A model generated the notes under the pieces. It was not told where the DNA came from, made no database searches, and saw only the letters and a list, made by a program, of their open reading frames with translations. The position numbers and the translations under genes are program-made. Below, one piece after another: positions 23,975-31,364 of a DNA stretch of 64,000 nucleotides. Source of the DNA: Yoonia vestfoldensis (GTDB lineage Bacteria > Pseudomonadota > Alphaproteobacteria > Rhodobacterales > Rhodobacteraceae); the NCBI RefSeq assembly GCF_002158905.1, contig NZ_CP021431.1:3674001-3738000 (forward strand), read 5' to 3'. The stretch's first letter is position 1. Each line of letters starts with the position of its first letter.

Positions 23975-24907
23975 ATGATCAGTACAGAGTGTGATGCCCC
24001 ACCGGTCGCCTATTCCAACGAAGAATTCAGCAAGGCGGTCCAGATCGTTACGCAAAACCAGAAATGCAGCACAAGCTACATCCAGCGTCAGATGGGCATC
24101 GGCTACAACCGAGCGGCACGGATCGTCGAGCAGCTGCAGGCTGACGGATATGTCAGTGCAGCGGACCATGTGGGCAGGCGGGAAATTCTTACCACCTCAG
24201 GGCCGACGTCTAACGCACCAGACACAAGCTCGGAATCCACACAAATGACAATTCAGGACTGGCTGGAGTCGGGCGACACAGGTGCCAGCGTAAGGGCCAT
24301 CGTTGCGCATCTGACCGGTATCGGTGAATCGACAGGCATCTACCCGAGCGATGCGGCCGACTTTGGTCGCTGTGAACGCATGCTTGCAACCGTGCCTGGT
24401 CTGCGACCCGAACTGCACCGCATGACCGAGATCAACGACTATTGGGCGGCGCTGGTGCCGCAATGGGACGCGATCCGAGGCAGCAGCGATCAGACAGCGA
24501 TGATCAAAACCATTGTCCAGCCGATCGAGGAGAGAGACCCCGGTCACATCCCCCTCGGCGAAGATGCGCATATGCGGACCGGCAGCAAGATCACGTTCAA
24601 GGCGTCAGGGGTCAAAGCAAAACGGAATCATATGAAGCCTGACCCCGAATTCGACGCGGCCCGCGACAAAGTCAATTCCGTGGCTGCCGAAGAGCTACGT
24701 CAATTCATCGAGCGCTTCGAGCGCCTCGAGGCTGAAAAGAAGGACATTACCGACGGACAAAAAGAGGTCATGGCCGAAGCGAAAGGTCGTGGCTACGACA
24801 CCAAGGTCCTGCGCAAGATCATGCCGATCCGCAAGCGTGACGCGAACGACCTCGCTGAGGAACAGGCCGTGATGGACCTCTACATGTCCGCCCTAGGGAT
24901 GGTGTGA
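23975..24907 (+). CDS. FtsK-gamma / GapR-type DNA-binding fusion protein
   Basis: This 310-residue protein joins two known DNA-binding modules. Residues 11-72 match the FtsK gamma winged helix (SYIQRQMGIGYNRAARIVEQ), which in FtsK reads the KOPS sequence. Residues 227-309 match GapR/DUF2312 (AAEELRQFIERFERLEAEKK, EAKGRGYDTKVLRKIM, MDLYMSALGM), which clamps overtwisted DNA and stimulates type II topoisomerases. Residues 91-170 (IQDWLESGDTG, DAADFGRCERML) form a third, phage-type domain of unknown role. No motor domain is present. A role in phage DNA replication or chromosome-topology takeover is inferred. Confidence 0.8.
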   Translation: MISTECDAPPVAYSNEEFSKAVQIVTQNQKCSTSYIQRQMGIGYNRAARIVEQLQADGYVSAADHVGRREILTTSGPTSNAPDTSSESTQMTIQDWLESGDTGASVRAIVAHLTGIGESTGIYPSDAADFGRCERMLATVPGLRPELHRMTEINDYWAALVPQWDAIRGSSDQTAMIKTIVQPIEERDPGHIPLGEDAHMRTGSKITFKASGVKAKRNHMKPDPEFDAARDKVNSVAAEELRQFIERFERLEAEKKDITDGQKEVMAEAKGRGYDTKVLRKIMPIRKRDANDLAEEQAVMDLYMSALGMV

Positions 24908-25250
24908 TGCAGCAACCCAAACGCATCCAGCTGCGCCGCACCGCCGGTTGGCGCAAGCCTGAGGGCGCTGTCGTCGTCACGCGCGGATCCGCGGCAGCCG
25001 GCCGTTTGCCAACCCCTACCAAGGCGACGGCGCCAACCCAGACCACGCCTATCTGGTGCAGCTCTACCGCGCATATCTTGCACGGCCCGAGCAGGCTGAA
25101 CTGGTGAAGCGGATCAAGCGCGAGCTGCGCGGCAAGGATCTGTGCTGCTGGTGCGCCCTCGACCAACCATGCCACGCCGATGTGCTGCTGGAGATCGCCA
25201 ACGAGCTAGACGCTCACCGCCAGCGCGGCGGATTTACGGGAGGCATGTGA
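24907..25250 (+). pseudogene. Frameshifted DUF4326 domain gene
   Basis: Frame one from 24,907 reads RIQLRRTAGWRKPEGAVVV, the DUF4326 opening, then becomes meaningless. The other frame carries the rest: NPYQGDGANPDHAYLVQLYR and ELRGKDLCCWCALDQPCHAD, including the Cys-rich core. Joining them needs one indel at about 24,985-25,000. This is either a true frameshift mutation or a sequencing error; a GTG at 25,056 could still give a 64-residue fragment. Confidence 0.7.
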
Positions 25251-25251
25251 T

Positions 25252-25458
25252 ATGACCTATTTCCTGATGACGATCTACCTCGCCGGATATCCCATCGCAG
25301 TGATCCCGTTCCACGACGAAGGCACCTGCGGCGATGCCCTGCCCGCCGTCCACGCTGCCCTTGCGCTGTCACACGATGATATCGCGTTGACCTGCCATGA
25401 CAGCGGTATCCCACGCCTGCGCCCCGTGGCGCGGCCTGAGCGGGGGCAGCCGGCATGA
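25252..25458 (+). CDS. Small phage protein
   Basis: This 68-residue protein starts MTYFLMTIYLAGYPIAVIPF and has DALPAVHAALALSHDD. No family recognised. It lies one base after the DUF4326 remnant and overlaps the following gene by ATGA. Confidence 0.5.
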   Translation: MTYFLMTIYLAGYPIAVIPFHDEGTCGDALPAVHAALALSHDDIALTCHDSGIPRLRPVARPERGQPA

Positions 25459-25649
25459 CCCATCAATCGTTTGCACGCCATTGCTTGAAATGGGTAGACC
25501 CCAGCGCAATCAACCTCGGCATTTGGTGTGAGTGGAATGCGTCAGGAGCGCTGGAGCCTGTGATATCGGTACAGCGCACTTTTGGCGCTTTTGCGAAAAA
25601 ATTGTCTTGTTTTCTCAAAACAGACCCGCCGATCGGAGCAGAGACATGA
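25455..25649 (+). CDS. Small phage protein before the excisionase
   Basis: This 64-residue protein starts MTHQSFARHCLKWVDPSAIN and ends FLKTDPPIGAET. It is not recognised. It is coupled at both ends by ATGA overlaps, which is the main support for it being real. Confidence 0.45.
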   Translation: MTHQSFARHCLKWVDPSAINLGIWCEWNASGALEPVISVQRTFGAFAKKLSCFLKTDPPIGAET

Positions 25650-25933
25650 CCCAGCAACGACCTTACACAGCCGAAATGCTCGCCAAACGCTGGGAGTGCT
25701 CAGCGGAAACGGTGAGGCAGATGATCAGAGACGGAAGGTTGCCAGCCTTCCGGGTCGGGCGCATGATGCGCGTAACACAGCAAGTTGTGGAGCAATACGA
25801 ATGCGGGACTATCGGATCGGGAGGCTTAAGGGCCGCTTCGTCGTCATGTGGAACGAACCAGACGGCGCGCGGCGACGTTATCGCCTTGCGGCTGACACAG
25901 CAAAGGAAGCGGAGCGAGAAGCGCGCGACCTGA
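25646..25933 (+). CDS. xis: Excisionase, MerR-like helix-turn-helix (HTH_17)
   Basis: Residues 5-52 are a typical excisionase fold: YTAEMLAKRWECSAETVRQM, RDGRLPAFRVGRMMRV and QQVVEQYE. It would bind beside the attachment site and steer the integrase towards excision. From codon 53 on (after 25,801) the frame runs inside the integrase gene. The 43-residue tail has no recognisable character, so the functional part may be only the N-terminal half. Confidence 0.82.
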   Translation: MTQQRPYTAEMLAKRWECSAETVRQMIRDGRLPAFRVGRMMRVTQQVVEQYECGTIGSGGLRAASSSCGTNQTARGDVIALRLTQQRKRSEKRAT

Positions 25934-26784
25934 TCCTGCAAACAACTGCTCCGACCTCCGGCCTGACGGTTGCCCAAATATGGGAAGCGTACCGCGTCGA
26001 GATGGGCGAACGGAGACAAGCTGCAAAGTTGGCTCAGACCGGTCGTAATGTGCTACCCGAACTCGGACACATGACCGCAGAGCATATCAGCTCCGACGAC
26101 TGTCGTGCCTACATAGCGAAGCGGCGCGCGGCTGGACGGATGGATGGGACCATTAGGACCGAGCTTGGCTGCTTGAGGTCCGCCTTGATCTGGGCGCAGC
26201 GCCAGCAGTTGATCAACCGCGGGCCGCGAATAGAAATGCCTCAGACGCCACCGCCGCGGGAACGGTACCTGTCGCGGCGGGAGGTTTCCGCGCTGATCGA
26301 AGCTGCGATCGAACCACATATCCGTTTGGCGATCTTGTTGATGCTGACGACAGCAGGCAGATCGGGTGCGCTGTTCGAGCTGACCTGGAATCGCGTCGAT
26401 CTCGAACGCCGGGTGATCAAACTATCGAGCAGCGATATCGGGCCGCGGAAGGGCAGGGCAACGGTGCCGATCAATGACACGCTTGTCGCCGCGCTGCAGA
26501 CCGCGCGCCAAGCGGCACTGTCAGACTATGTGATCGAATGGGGCGGGCGTCGGGTACGGTCAATCAAGACAGGCTTCAACGCGGCTGTGTTGCGGGCAGG
26601 GATTGCGCATTGCACGCCGCATGATCTGCGCCGCACGGCCGGCAGGTTCATGGCAGAGGCTGGCGTGCCAATTGAGGAAATCGCGCAGTATCTTGGTCAC
26701 ACCAATCCGAACGTCACGCGGTCGACCTATAGCAAGTTCAGTCCGGAGTATCTCAGAAAAGCGGCGAGTGCGCTCGAGTTTTGA
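25801..26784 (+). CDS. int: Phage integrase, tyrosine recombinase
   Basis: This 327-residue protein has an N-terminal core-binding part (LTVAQIWEAYRVEMGERRQA) and a catalytic domain with Arg187 (TTAGRSGALFEL), His274-x2-Arg277 (HDLRRTAGRF), His300 (YLGHTNPNV) and Tyr310 (TRSTYSKF). The start MRDYRIGRLKGRFVV at 25,801 is preferred; the longer frame upstream lies inside the excisionase and looks non-native. It is the last gene of the repressor-controlled rightward operon and probably uses the nearby tRNA-Arg. Confidence 0.93.
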   Translation: MRDYRIGRLKGRFVVMWNEPDGARRRYRLAADTAKEAEREARDLILQTTAPTSGLTVAQIWEAYRVEMGERRQAAKLAQTGRNVLPELGHMTAEHISSDDCRAYIAKRRAAGRMDGTIRTELGCLRSALIWAQRQQLINRGPRIEMPQTPPPRERYLSRREVSALIEAAIEPHIRLAILLMLTTAGRSGALFELTWNRVDLERRVIKLSSSDIGPRKGRATVPINDTLVAALQTARQAALSDYVIEWGGRRVRSIKTGFNAAVLRAGIAHCTPHDLRRTAGRFMAEAGVPIEEIAQYLGHTNPNVTRSTYSKFSPEYLRKAASALEF

Positions 26785-26815
26785 ACGTGGCGTCTTTAGG
26801 TTAACTTTAGCAGGC

Positions 26816-27382
26816 TCACGGAACAAACAAGTCATAGTGCACTTTTTTTAACCAACGCACGAGACTGTTATAGCTTTCGGTTAGCCAATCGGACATCAAT
26901 GCGCTGAAAGACATCCTTTCAAGCAAATTGCGATTTGAAAGAGCCTCTGCGTTTGCGCAAATAACTAAAAGTTCAGTCACCCTTTGTGCGTCAATCTTAT
27001 GAGTAGACTCATCTAGCTCTCCATCGACATAAAGCGCAACATGAGAAATATCTCCGAATAGATCGCTCATTTCGTCTTTAGATTTCTCCGGAACATTAGT
27101 GCTATCATATGCGTAGGGAAATAGATGCTGGAAGTAAGTAACCGAACCCTGAAGCTGAACCATTCGATCGACTGAGTATTCGCTAGCCCAATACGAAACT
27201 CCCTTTTCGGAAATATCTTTGATCGCCTTTGATATAATTTCCCGTACGTGCTTTATGTGATCTCTTCTATGATTTACGGAGGTTATTATGAGGGTAAAAA
27301 TAGCGCCAAGCACAAATGGTAAAAGAAGTCTGAGAATTAACCCTACTTCTATAACGCTTGCCGAAGCCGCTTCAGGAGACAT
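26816..27382 (-). CDS. Single-pass membrane protein of the STAS/ATPase cargo operon
   Basis: This 188-residue protein has one N-terminal membrane helix (LILRLLLPFVLGAIFTLIIT, about residues 15-34) and a cytoplasmic helical part with conserved-looking VSYWASEYSVDRMVQ and ALSNRNLLERMSF. No enzyme motif is seen. Its ATG overlaps the DUF4325 stop by one base (TAATG), so it is made with the two upstream signalling proteins. It could be the effector or sensor of that module. The gene is AT-richer than the phage structural genes. Confidence 0.65.
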   Translation of the reverse strand: MSPEAASASVIEVGLILRLLLPFVLGAIFTLIITSVNHRRDHIKHVREIISKAIKDISEKGVSYWASEYSVDRMVQLQGSVTYFQHLFPYAYDSTNVPEKSKDEMSDLFGDISHVALYVDGELDESTHKIDAQRVTELLVICANAEALSNRNLLERMSFSALMSDWLTESYNSLVRWLKKVHYDLFVP

Positions 27383-27738
27383 TAATTTGCCTTAGAGGCG
27401 TCAGATTTACTTGCGGCCGCTTCATTTACATACCGCATAATCATTTCAACGTATGGCTTGTTTGCCATGTTGTACTTAAAGACAAACTTACGCTTGAAGT
27501 CGCTCGCGCTGATCACACCCAGCTTAATGAGACCGGCAAAAGCCTCATCAAGAAAAGACGGCTGAAAGGTAAAAATATCGGTGAGGTCGACCTCAAGCTG
27601 ATCAGCACCACCACCCAAAGCCGGGCGTAGTACCGAATCGCGAAACTCCTCACCACTGTGGGTGCCGAAGCGCTTGAAGCGCCCGCCAGGAAATCTGGAA
27701 AAATCTCTTACGCGAATCGTTTGCATGACCCTATCCAT
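27382..27738 (-). CDS. STAS-like DUF4325 protein
   Basis: This 118-residue protein fits DUF4325: GGRFKRFGTHSGEEFRDSVL, then LEVDLTDIFTFQPSFLDEAF and a C-terminal helix. STAS-type proteins act as phospho-switchable partners of GHKL kinases. The ATG at 27,738 overlaps the ATPase stop by eight bases; an ATG at 27,726 is also possible and has a GGG just upstream. It sits between its presumed ATPase partner and the membrane protein. Confidence 0.8.
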   Translation of the reverse strand: MDRVMQTIRVRDFSRFPGGRFKRFGTHSGEEFRDSVLRPALGGGADQLEVDLTDIFTFQPSFLDEAFAGLIKLGVISASDFKRKFVFKYNMANKPYVEMIMRYVNEAAASKSDASKAN

Positions 27739-28897
27739 ATAGCTGCATACGCCAAACAATCAAGGTGCCGGGCATCTCTTCAGGCAAGAGACTGCACCGA
27801 CCAACGTCTCCCTTTTTAACATAGAAATGAGCGCGGCGGGTAAAAATCTCTACAGTGCCATCTTGGCAATCGTCGATTGTCGTGGCGATGTGAGCAAGCC
27901 CCTTGCCCCCGCCCGCAACGCCCGATGTCGTGGCAAGATACTTTAAAGCGACCTGCAGCCGTTTGTGATCTAGCTCATGGCCAACTTCTTCGGTAACGCT
28001 CCTGCGAAGATATCGTCGGAAAACACCCTGCACATAGGTTCTCACCCCGCGCTGATCATCCAAAACGCTTCCGGCAATAGACCCTGGAATTGACACACCG
28101 CAATCATAGCAAGCCACCATCACCTCACCTGACTTAGGATTACTAACGCCCCCTACCCACCAACGCCGCCTTACGTCTTTTGGTATACCGTCATGGTACG
28201 CATGTCTTACAGAGTTTTCTACAGCCTCCAAAATAGCGCTTGCAACCCGACTGGAAGTTTCTTCATCAATAATAGTTTTCGATGCGCGTTCTCTAATATT
28301 ATTGAATGCTTCAATTAGGTCCTGTAGATAAGTAACTGGCTTTGCGGGGATATGTAAAACCTCACTTTCAAACGCTCGAATTGGCAATTCTCCCACCACA
28401 TTACCGGCCGATGGTAGCCCCTTGAAGTCAAGCCATTTAAAAAACCCAATCTGAGCAAAAGTTTCCTTTACCCCTGCGTCCCATTCATCGTAGTCAAAAA
28501 CTCGAAAATCTCCACCGCGCCTTTGATATACGTCATAAACGGCACAAAGTATTAAGGCCGTCGCCGGGCATATCTCTTTCAGATTGGTAAAGTCAAAATA
28601 CTCCGAAGGCGCACCCGTGCCTTTTCGACGCCTTTTTCTGTTTTTCTTATTTTGGAGAGAAACAAAAGACAGAAATTTCAGGGTTTCTTCACGATTTTTT
28701 TCAAGAGAAAGAATCTCTGGAATTTGCACCTTCTTAATATCAGGCATATTACCCTTGTGGATCTTTGGGCGCGGCACTAACTTCCCGCGCCTCTTGCGCT
28801 GAAGATACGCCTTCCGCCGATACCTACCGTAAGCCGATCGATTTCGCCTTAAGCGGTCTTGCAAAATTCTGTTCCGGTAAAATTTCTTCAAAATCAA
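27731..28897 (-). CDS. STAS-GHKL ATPase fusion protein
   Basis: This protein has up to 388 residues. Residues about 97-160 resemble a STAS domain (YFDFTNLKEICPATALILCA, ETFAQIGFFKWLDF). Residues about 205-385 form a histidine-kinase-like ATPase with N-box EAVENSVRHAY (224-234), G1 CYDCGVSIPGSI (263-274) and G2 SGVAGGGKGLAHI (325-337). No phosphoacceptor-His domain is seen, so it resembles anti-sigma-type or effector GHKL proteins, not sensor kinases. The first 50 residues are very basic. The start is TTG (28,897), overlapping an upstream stop; ATG51 is an alternative. Confidence 0.78.
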   Translation of the reverse strand: MILKKFYRNRILQDRLRRNRSAYGRYRRKAYLQRKRRGKLVPRPKIHKGNMPDIKKVQIPEILSLEKNREETLKFLSFVSLQNKKNRKRRRKGTGAPSEYFDFTNLKEICPATALILCAVYDVYQRRGGDFRVFDYDEWDAGVKETFAQIGFFKWLDFKGLPSAGNVVGELPIRAFESEVLHIPAKPVTYLQDLIEAFNNIRERASKTIIDEETSSRVASAILEAVENSVRHAYHDGIPKDVRRRWWVGGVSNPKSGEVMVACYDCGVSIPGSIAGSVLDDQRGVRTYVQGVFRRYLRRSVTEEVGHELDHKRLQVALKYLATTSGVAGGGKGLAHIATTIDDCQDGTVEIFTRRAHFYVKKGDVGRCSLLPEEMPGTLIVWRMQLYG

Positions 28898-29004
28898 TAA
28901 ACCCGATCCGCAATCTGCCGAGCTACTAAAGCTTTCATCTGCGCCTGGCTAGACTTGTTGCGCGAAACTTCGGCGCGGTGGAGGTTTCCGTCGTACAACG
29001 TCAA
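28894..29004 (-). CDS. Possible small ORF upstream of the STAS-GHKL gene
   Basis: A frame running from the tRNA end to 28,894 has no stop for about 65 codons and ends in a TGA that overlaps the TTG start of the ATPase gene. A TTG at 29,004 with AAGG five bases upstream would give 36 residues (TLYDGNLHRAEVSRNKSS...). Upstream, TATACT at 29,075-29,070 is a candidate -10 but no good -35 is seen. It may be a leader peptide or the remnant of a longer gene. Confidence 0.25.
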   Translation of the reverse strand: MTLYDGNLHRAEVSRNKSSQAQMKALVARQIADRVY

Positions 29005-29092
29005 ATGTACCTTGAACGGCTCAGTAAACCAAAGAGCAACCCTTTTTATGGCTTCCTTTTCATATAGAAAGTATAAAATACAAAGTTTTGAA

Positions 29093-29169
29093 TGGTGACC
29101 CCGGCAGGATTCGAACCTGCAACCTGCCCCTTAGGAGGGGGCTGCTCTATCCTGTTGAGCCACGGGGCC
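29093..29169 (-). tRNA. tRNA-Arg (anticodon CCU)
   Basis: The gene folds cleanly: 7-bp acceptor stem (GGCCCCG with CGGGGTC, one G-T pair), D arm GCTC/GAGC, anticodon stem GCCCC/GGGGC with loop CTCCTAA (anticodon CCT), T arm GCAGG-TTCGAAT-CCTGC, discriminator A and an encoded CCA. Total 77 bases. Its 3' end faces the prophage, which makes it the likely attachment site. Confidence 0.95.
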
Positions 29170-29253
29170 GCCGGTTTGTTCAATGCCTGCGTTTGCTTGT
29201 CTGGTCAACGTCTCTCGGGGCGGCTAACCTTGGTCAAACGACAAGACAGGACC

Positions 29254-30285
29254 ATGCCTTTGACCAGCGATCCCAAACGCCCCCTGACCCTGCGCGATGT
29301 CTCCGAAGCATCGGGCGTCAGTGAAATGACCGTCAGCCGCGTCTTGCGCAACAAGGGCGATGTCAGCGCGGCAACCCGCCAAAAGGTGCAGGATGCCGCC
29401 AAACGGCTGGGCTATGTGCCCAACAAGATCGCGGGTGCGCTGGCCTCGTCGCGGGTGAACCTTGTGGCGGTGATCATCCCGTCGCTGGGCAATATGGTCT
29501 TCCCCGAGGTGCTGGCCGGTATATCAGAAGTGTTGGAAGACACTGACCTGCAACCGGTTGTGGGCGTCACCGATTACCTGCCCGAGAAAGAAGAAAAGGT
29601 CTTGTTCGAGATGCTGTCATGGCGGCCATCCGGCGTCATCATCGCAGGGCTGGAACATTCCGAGGCCTCGCGTGCCATGCTGCGGCAGGCGGGCATCCCG
29701 GTGGTCGAGATCATGGATACCGATGGCGAGCCGATTGACACTTGCGTGGGCATTTCGCATCGCCGCGCAGGGCGCAAGATGGCCGAGGAAATCATCGCCG
29801 CTGGCTATCAAAAGATCGGGTTCATGGGCACGAAAATGCCGCTGGATCACCGCGCGCGCAAACGCTTTGAAGGGTTCACCCGCACGCTGGCCAAGGCCGG
29901 GATCGAGATTGCGGATCAGGAATTCTATTCCGGCGGATCCGCATTGGCCAAGGGCCGCGAGATGACGGCCAAGATGATCTCGCGCAGTCCAGATCTGGAT
30001 TTTCTTTATTATTCCAATGACATGATCGGCGCGGGCGGCTTGCTGTATCTGCTGGAACAGGGCGTTGCAATCCCCGACCAGATCGGGATTGCCGCGTTCA
30101 ATGGTGTGGAATTGCTGGACGGTCTGCCGCGTCAATTGGCGACGATGGATGCCTGCCGCCGTGAAATCGGGGTCAAGGCCGCGCAGATCATCGTGGCGCG
30201 CAATCTGGGGCTGGCAAGCGAGGATGCAACGACCGTCACGCTCAGCCCGAAACTGTCACCGGGCGAGACCTTGCGGCGCGGCTAA
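29254..30285 (+). CDS. LacI-family transcriptional regulator
   Basis: This 343-residue protein has the LacI headpiece (LRDVSEASGVSEMTVSRVLR, then YVPNKIAGALASSR hinge) and a periplasmic-binding-type sensor domain (VNLVAVIIPSLGNMVFPEVL). It resembles GntR-type gluconate regulators, but the ligand cannot be read from sequence. The start at 29,254 is chosen because upstream codons run into the tRNA. No sugar catabolic operon is adjacent in this window. Confidence 0.9.
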   Translation: MPLTSDPKRPLTLRDVSEASGVSEMTVSRVLRNKGDVSAATRQKVQDAAKRLGYVPNKIAGALASSRVNLVAVIIPSLGNMVFPEVLAGISEVLEDTDLQPVVGVTDYLPEKEEKVLFEMLSWRPSGVIIAGLEHSEASRAMLRQAGIPVVEIMDTDGEPIDTCVGISHRRAGRKMAEEIIAAGYQKIGFMGTKMPLDHRARKRFEGFTRTLAKAGIEIADQEFYSGGSALAKGREMTAKMISRSPDLDFLYYSNDMIGAGGLLYLLEQGVAIPDQIGIAAFNGVELLDGLPRQLATMDACRREIGVKAAQIIVARNLGLASEDATTVTLSPKLSPGETLRRG

Positions 30286-30980
30286 ACCATCTTGATGACA
30301 TTCTTGTCGATGGCCAGCATATAGCCTTTGCGCGCGATATTCTTGACCAGAAGTTCGCTGACCAGCTGATTGCCCAAAGTATCGCGCAGCCGCTTGATGC
30401 GGGTCGCGCCCGCCGCCTCGTCGCAATCAGACGGGTCGCGGCCGGAAATCACGCCTTCGATCTCGGCGCCTGACAGCACCTCGTCATCCATGCGCGCCTC
30501 GGCCAGAACGGACAGGGTTTCAAGCGCGGCATCGGTCAGTTTGAATTCGAAATCATTCAGATAGACCGATTTCTGGTCGCGGCTGATCAGCAGGGAATTC
30601 ACCTCTATCCCCTGCCGTTCGATCCGGCCCATGCGGCGGTTCAGCGCGATCAGCATCACCAGAAAGGCCACGGCGGCGACCAGCAGTGCGGTGGCAAAGA
30701 TCAGCAGCACGAAGATCACGAAACGGTAAGACGCCAGCGTATCCGAAAATGCGGTGCCCGATTGCGCAAGGATTTCCAGCAGCTTGATTTCGGCATTGCC
30801 GGTCAGCGTGTCATTCTCGACGAACAGCCGCTCGACGCGCATGTTGAACGCATTGGCATCGGGCAGGTTGATGAACAGCAAGACCGCCGTGATGCCCAGA
30901 ATGACGACAATGGCGGCAATGCCGGCCACCACGATCCTGTTGCCGATTTCGCGCGATTCAGTAGCGGAGGTAGAACTCAC
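30282..30980 (-). CDS. Membrane-anchored winged-helix regulator-like protein
   Basis: This protein of about 232 residues has two membrane helices (IVVAGIAAIVVILGITAVLL; FVIFVLLIFATALLVAAVAF) bracketing a periplasmic loop. A cytoplasmic C-terminal domain follows (SVYLNDFEFKLTDAALETL, RIKRLRDTLGNQLVSELLVK, ARKGYML) that looks like an OmpR-type winged helix. The GTG at 30,980 with AAGG upstream is preferred; an ATG at 31,034 would overlap the preceding gene by 77 bases. It could be a ToxR/CadC-like one-component regulator with reversed topology. Target genes are unknown. Confidence 0.68.
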   Translation of the reverse strand: MSSTSATESREIGNRIVVAGIAAIVVILGITAVLLFINLPDANAFNMRVERLFVENDTLTGNAEIKLLEILAQSGTAFSDTLASYRFVIFVLLIFATALLVAAVAFLVMLIALNRRMGRIERQGIEVNSLLISRDQKSVYLNDFEFKLTDAALETLSVLAEARMDDEVLSGAEIEGVISGRDPSDCDEAAGATRIKRLRDTLGNQLVSELLVKNIARKGYMLAIDKNVIKMV

Positions 30981-31239
30981 CGGCGCTGTCCCTTCGTTCT
31001 TCCAGCCCGGAATCGTCAAAGACTCCGAGCACATTCAACAATTGCCACCCGTCACGGGCCAGACCGTCGCGCAATTGTGCTGCGGCTGATCCGACGCTGC
31101 ATTCGCCACGGACTTTGGTCACGCCATAATGCAGCCGCAGGGGGTCGTCCTGCTTGGCCTTGTAATCGGCATAACACGCCGCCTGCGCGAAAGTTGCGGA
31201 CAGACAAAAGATCATGAAAGAGAGAGAAAGGATTTTCAT
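30958..31239 (-). CDS. Small secreted protein
   Basis: This 93-residue protein has a signal peptide (MKILSLSFMIFCLSATFAQA, cleavage after AQA) and a short mature part with two Cys (CYADYKAKQ, GECSVG) and a C-terminal DGWQLLNVLGVFDDSGLEER. It overlaps the membrane winged-helix gene, so the two may be a sensor pair: a periplasmic protein and its membrane regulator. No family name is known to me. Confidence 0.7.
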   Translation of the reverse strand: MKILSLSFMIFCLSATFAQAACYADYKAKQDDPLRLHYGVTKVRGECSVGSAAAQLRDGLARDGWQLLNVLGVFDDSGLEERRDSAGEFYLRY

Positions 31240-31364
31240 ATTGCGATCTGATCCGGTGGCATGTCGTTATGCAATAGCATCAATCCTTGGCCTGTGCACA
31301 GATGCAGCGCGACGTGCTGGCTGTTTTGTCTTGCGCCGGGGGCGGTCCTGGGGTCACTGGGCAT

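Larger units (their letters stand above)
1..29092. mobile_element. Integrated siphovirus-type prophage (right part; left end outside window)
   Basis: The sequence shows a head-tail module, packaging genes, an S24 repressor, early genes, an excisionase and a tyrosine integrase in one continuous block. The block ends at a tRNA-Arg whose 3' end faces it. The lysis genes and most tail-tip genes must lie left of base 1. The right boundary at the tRNA is inferred: tyrosine integrases commonly use tRNA 3' ends, but the matching attL copy is not in view. An alternative right boundary just after the integrase stop (26,784) would leave the three cargo genes as chromosomal. Confidence 0.85.
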
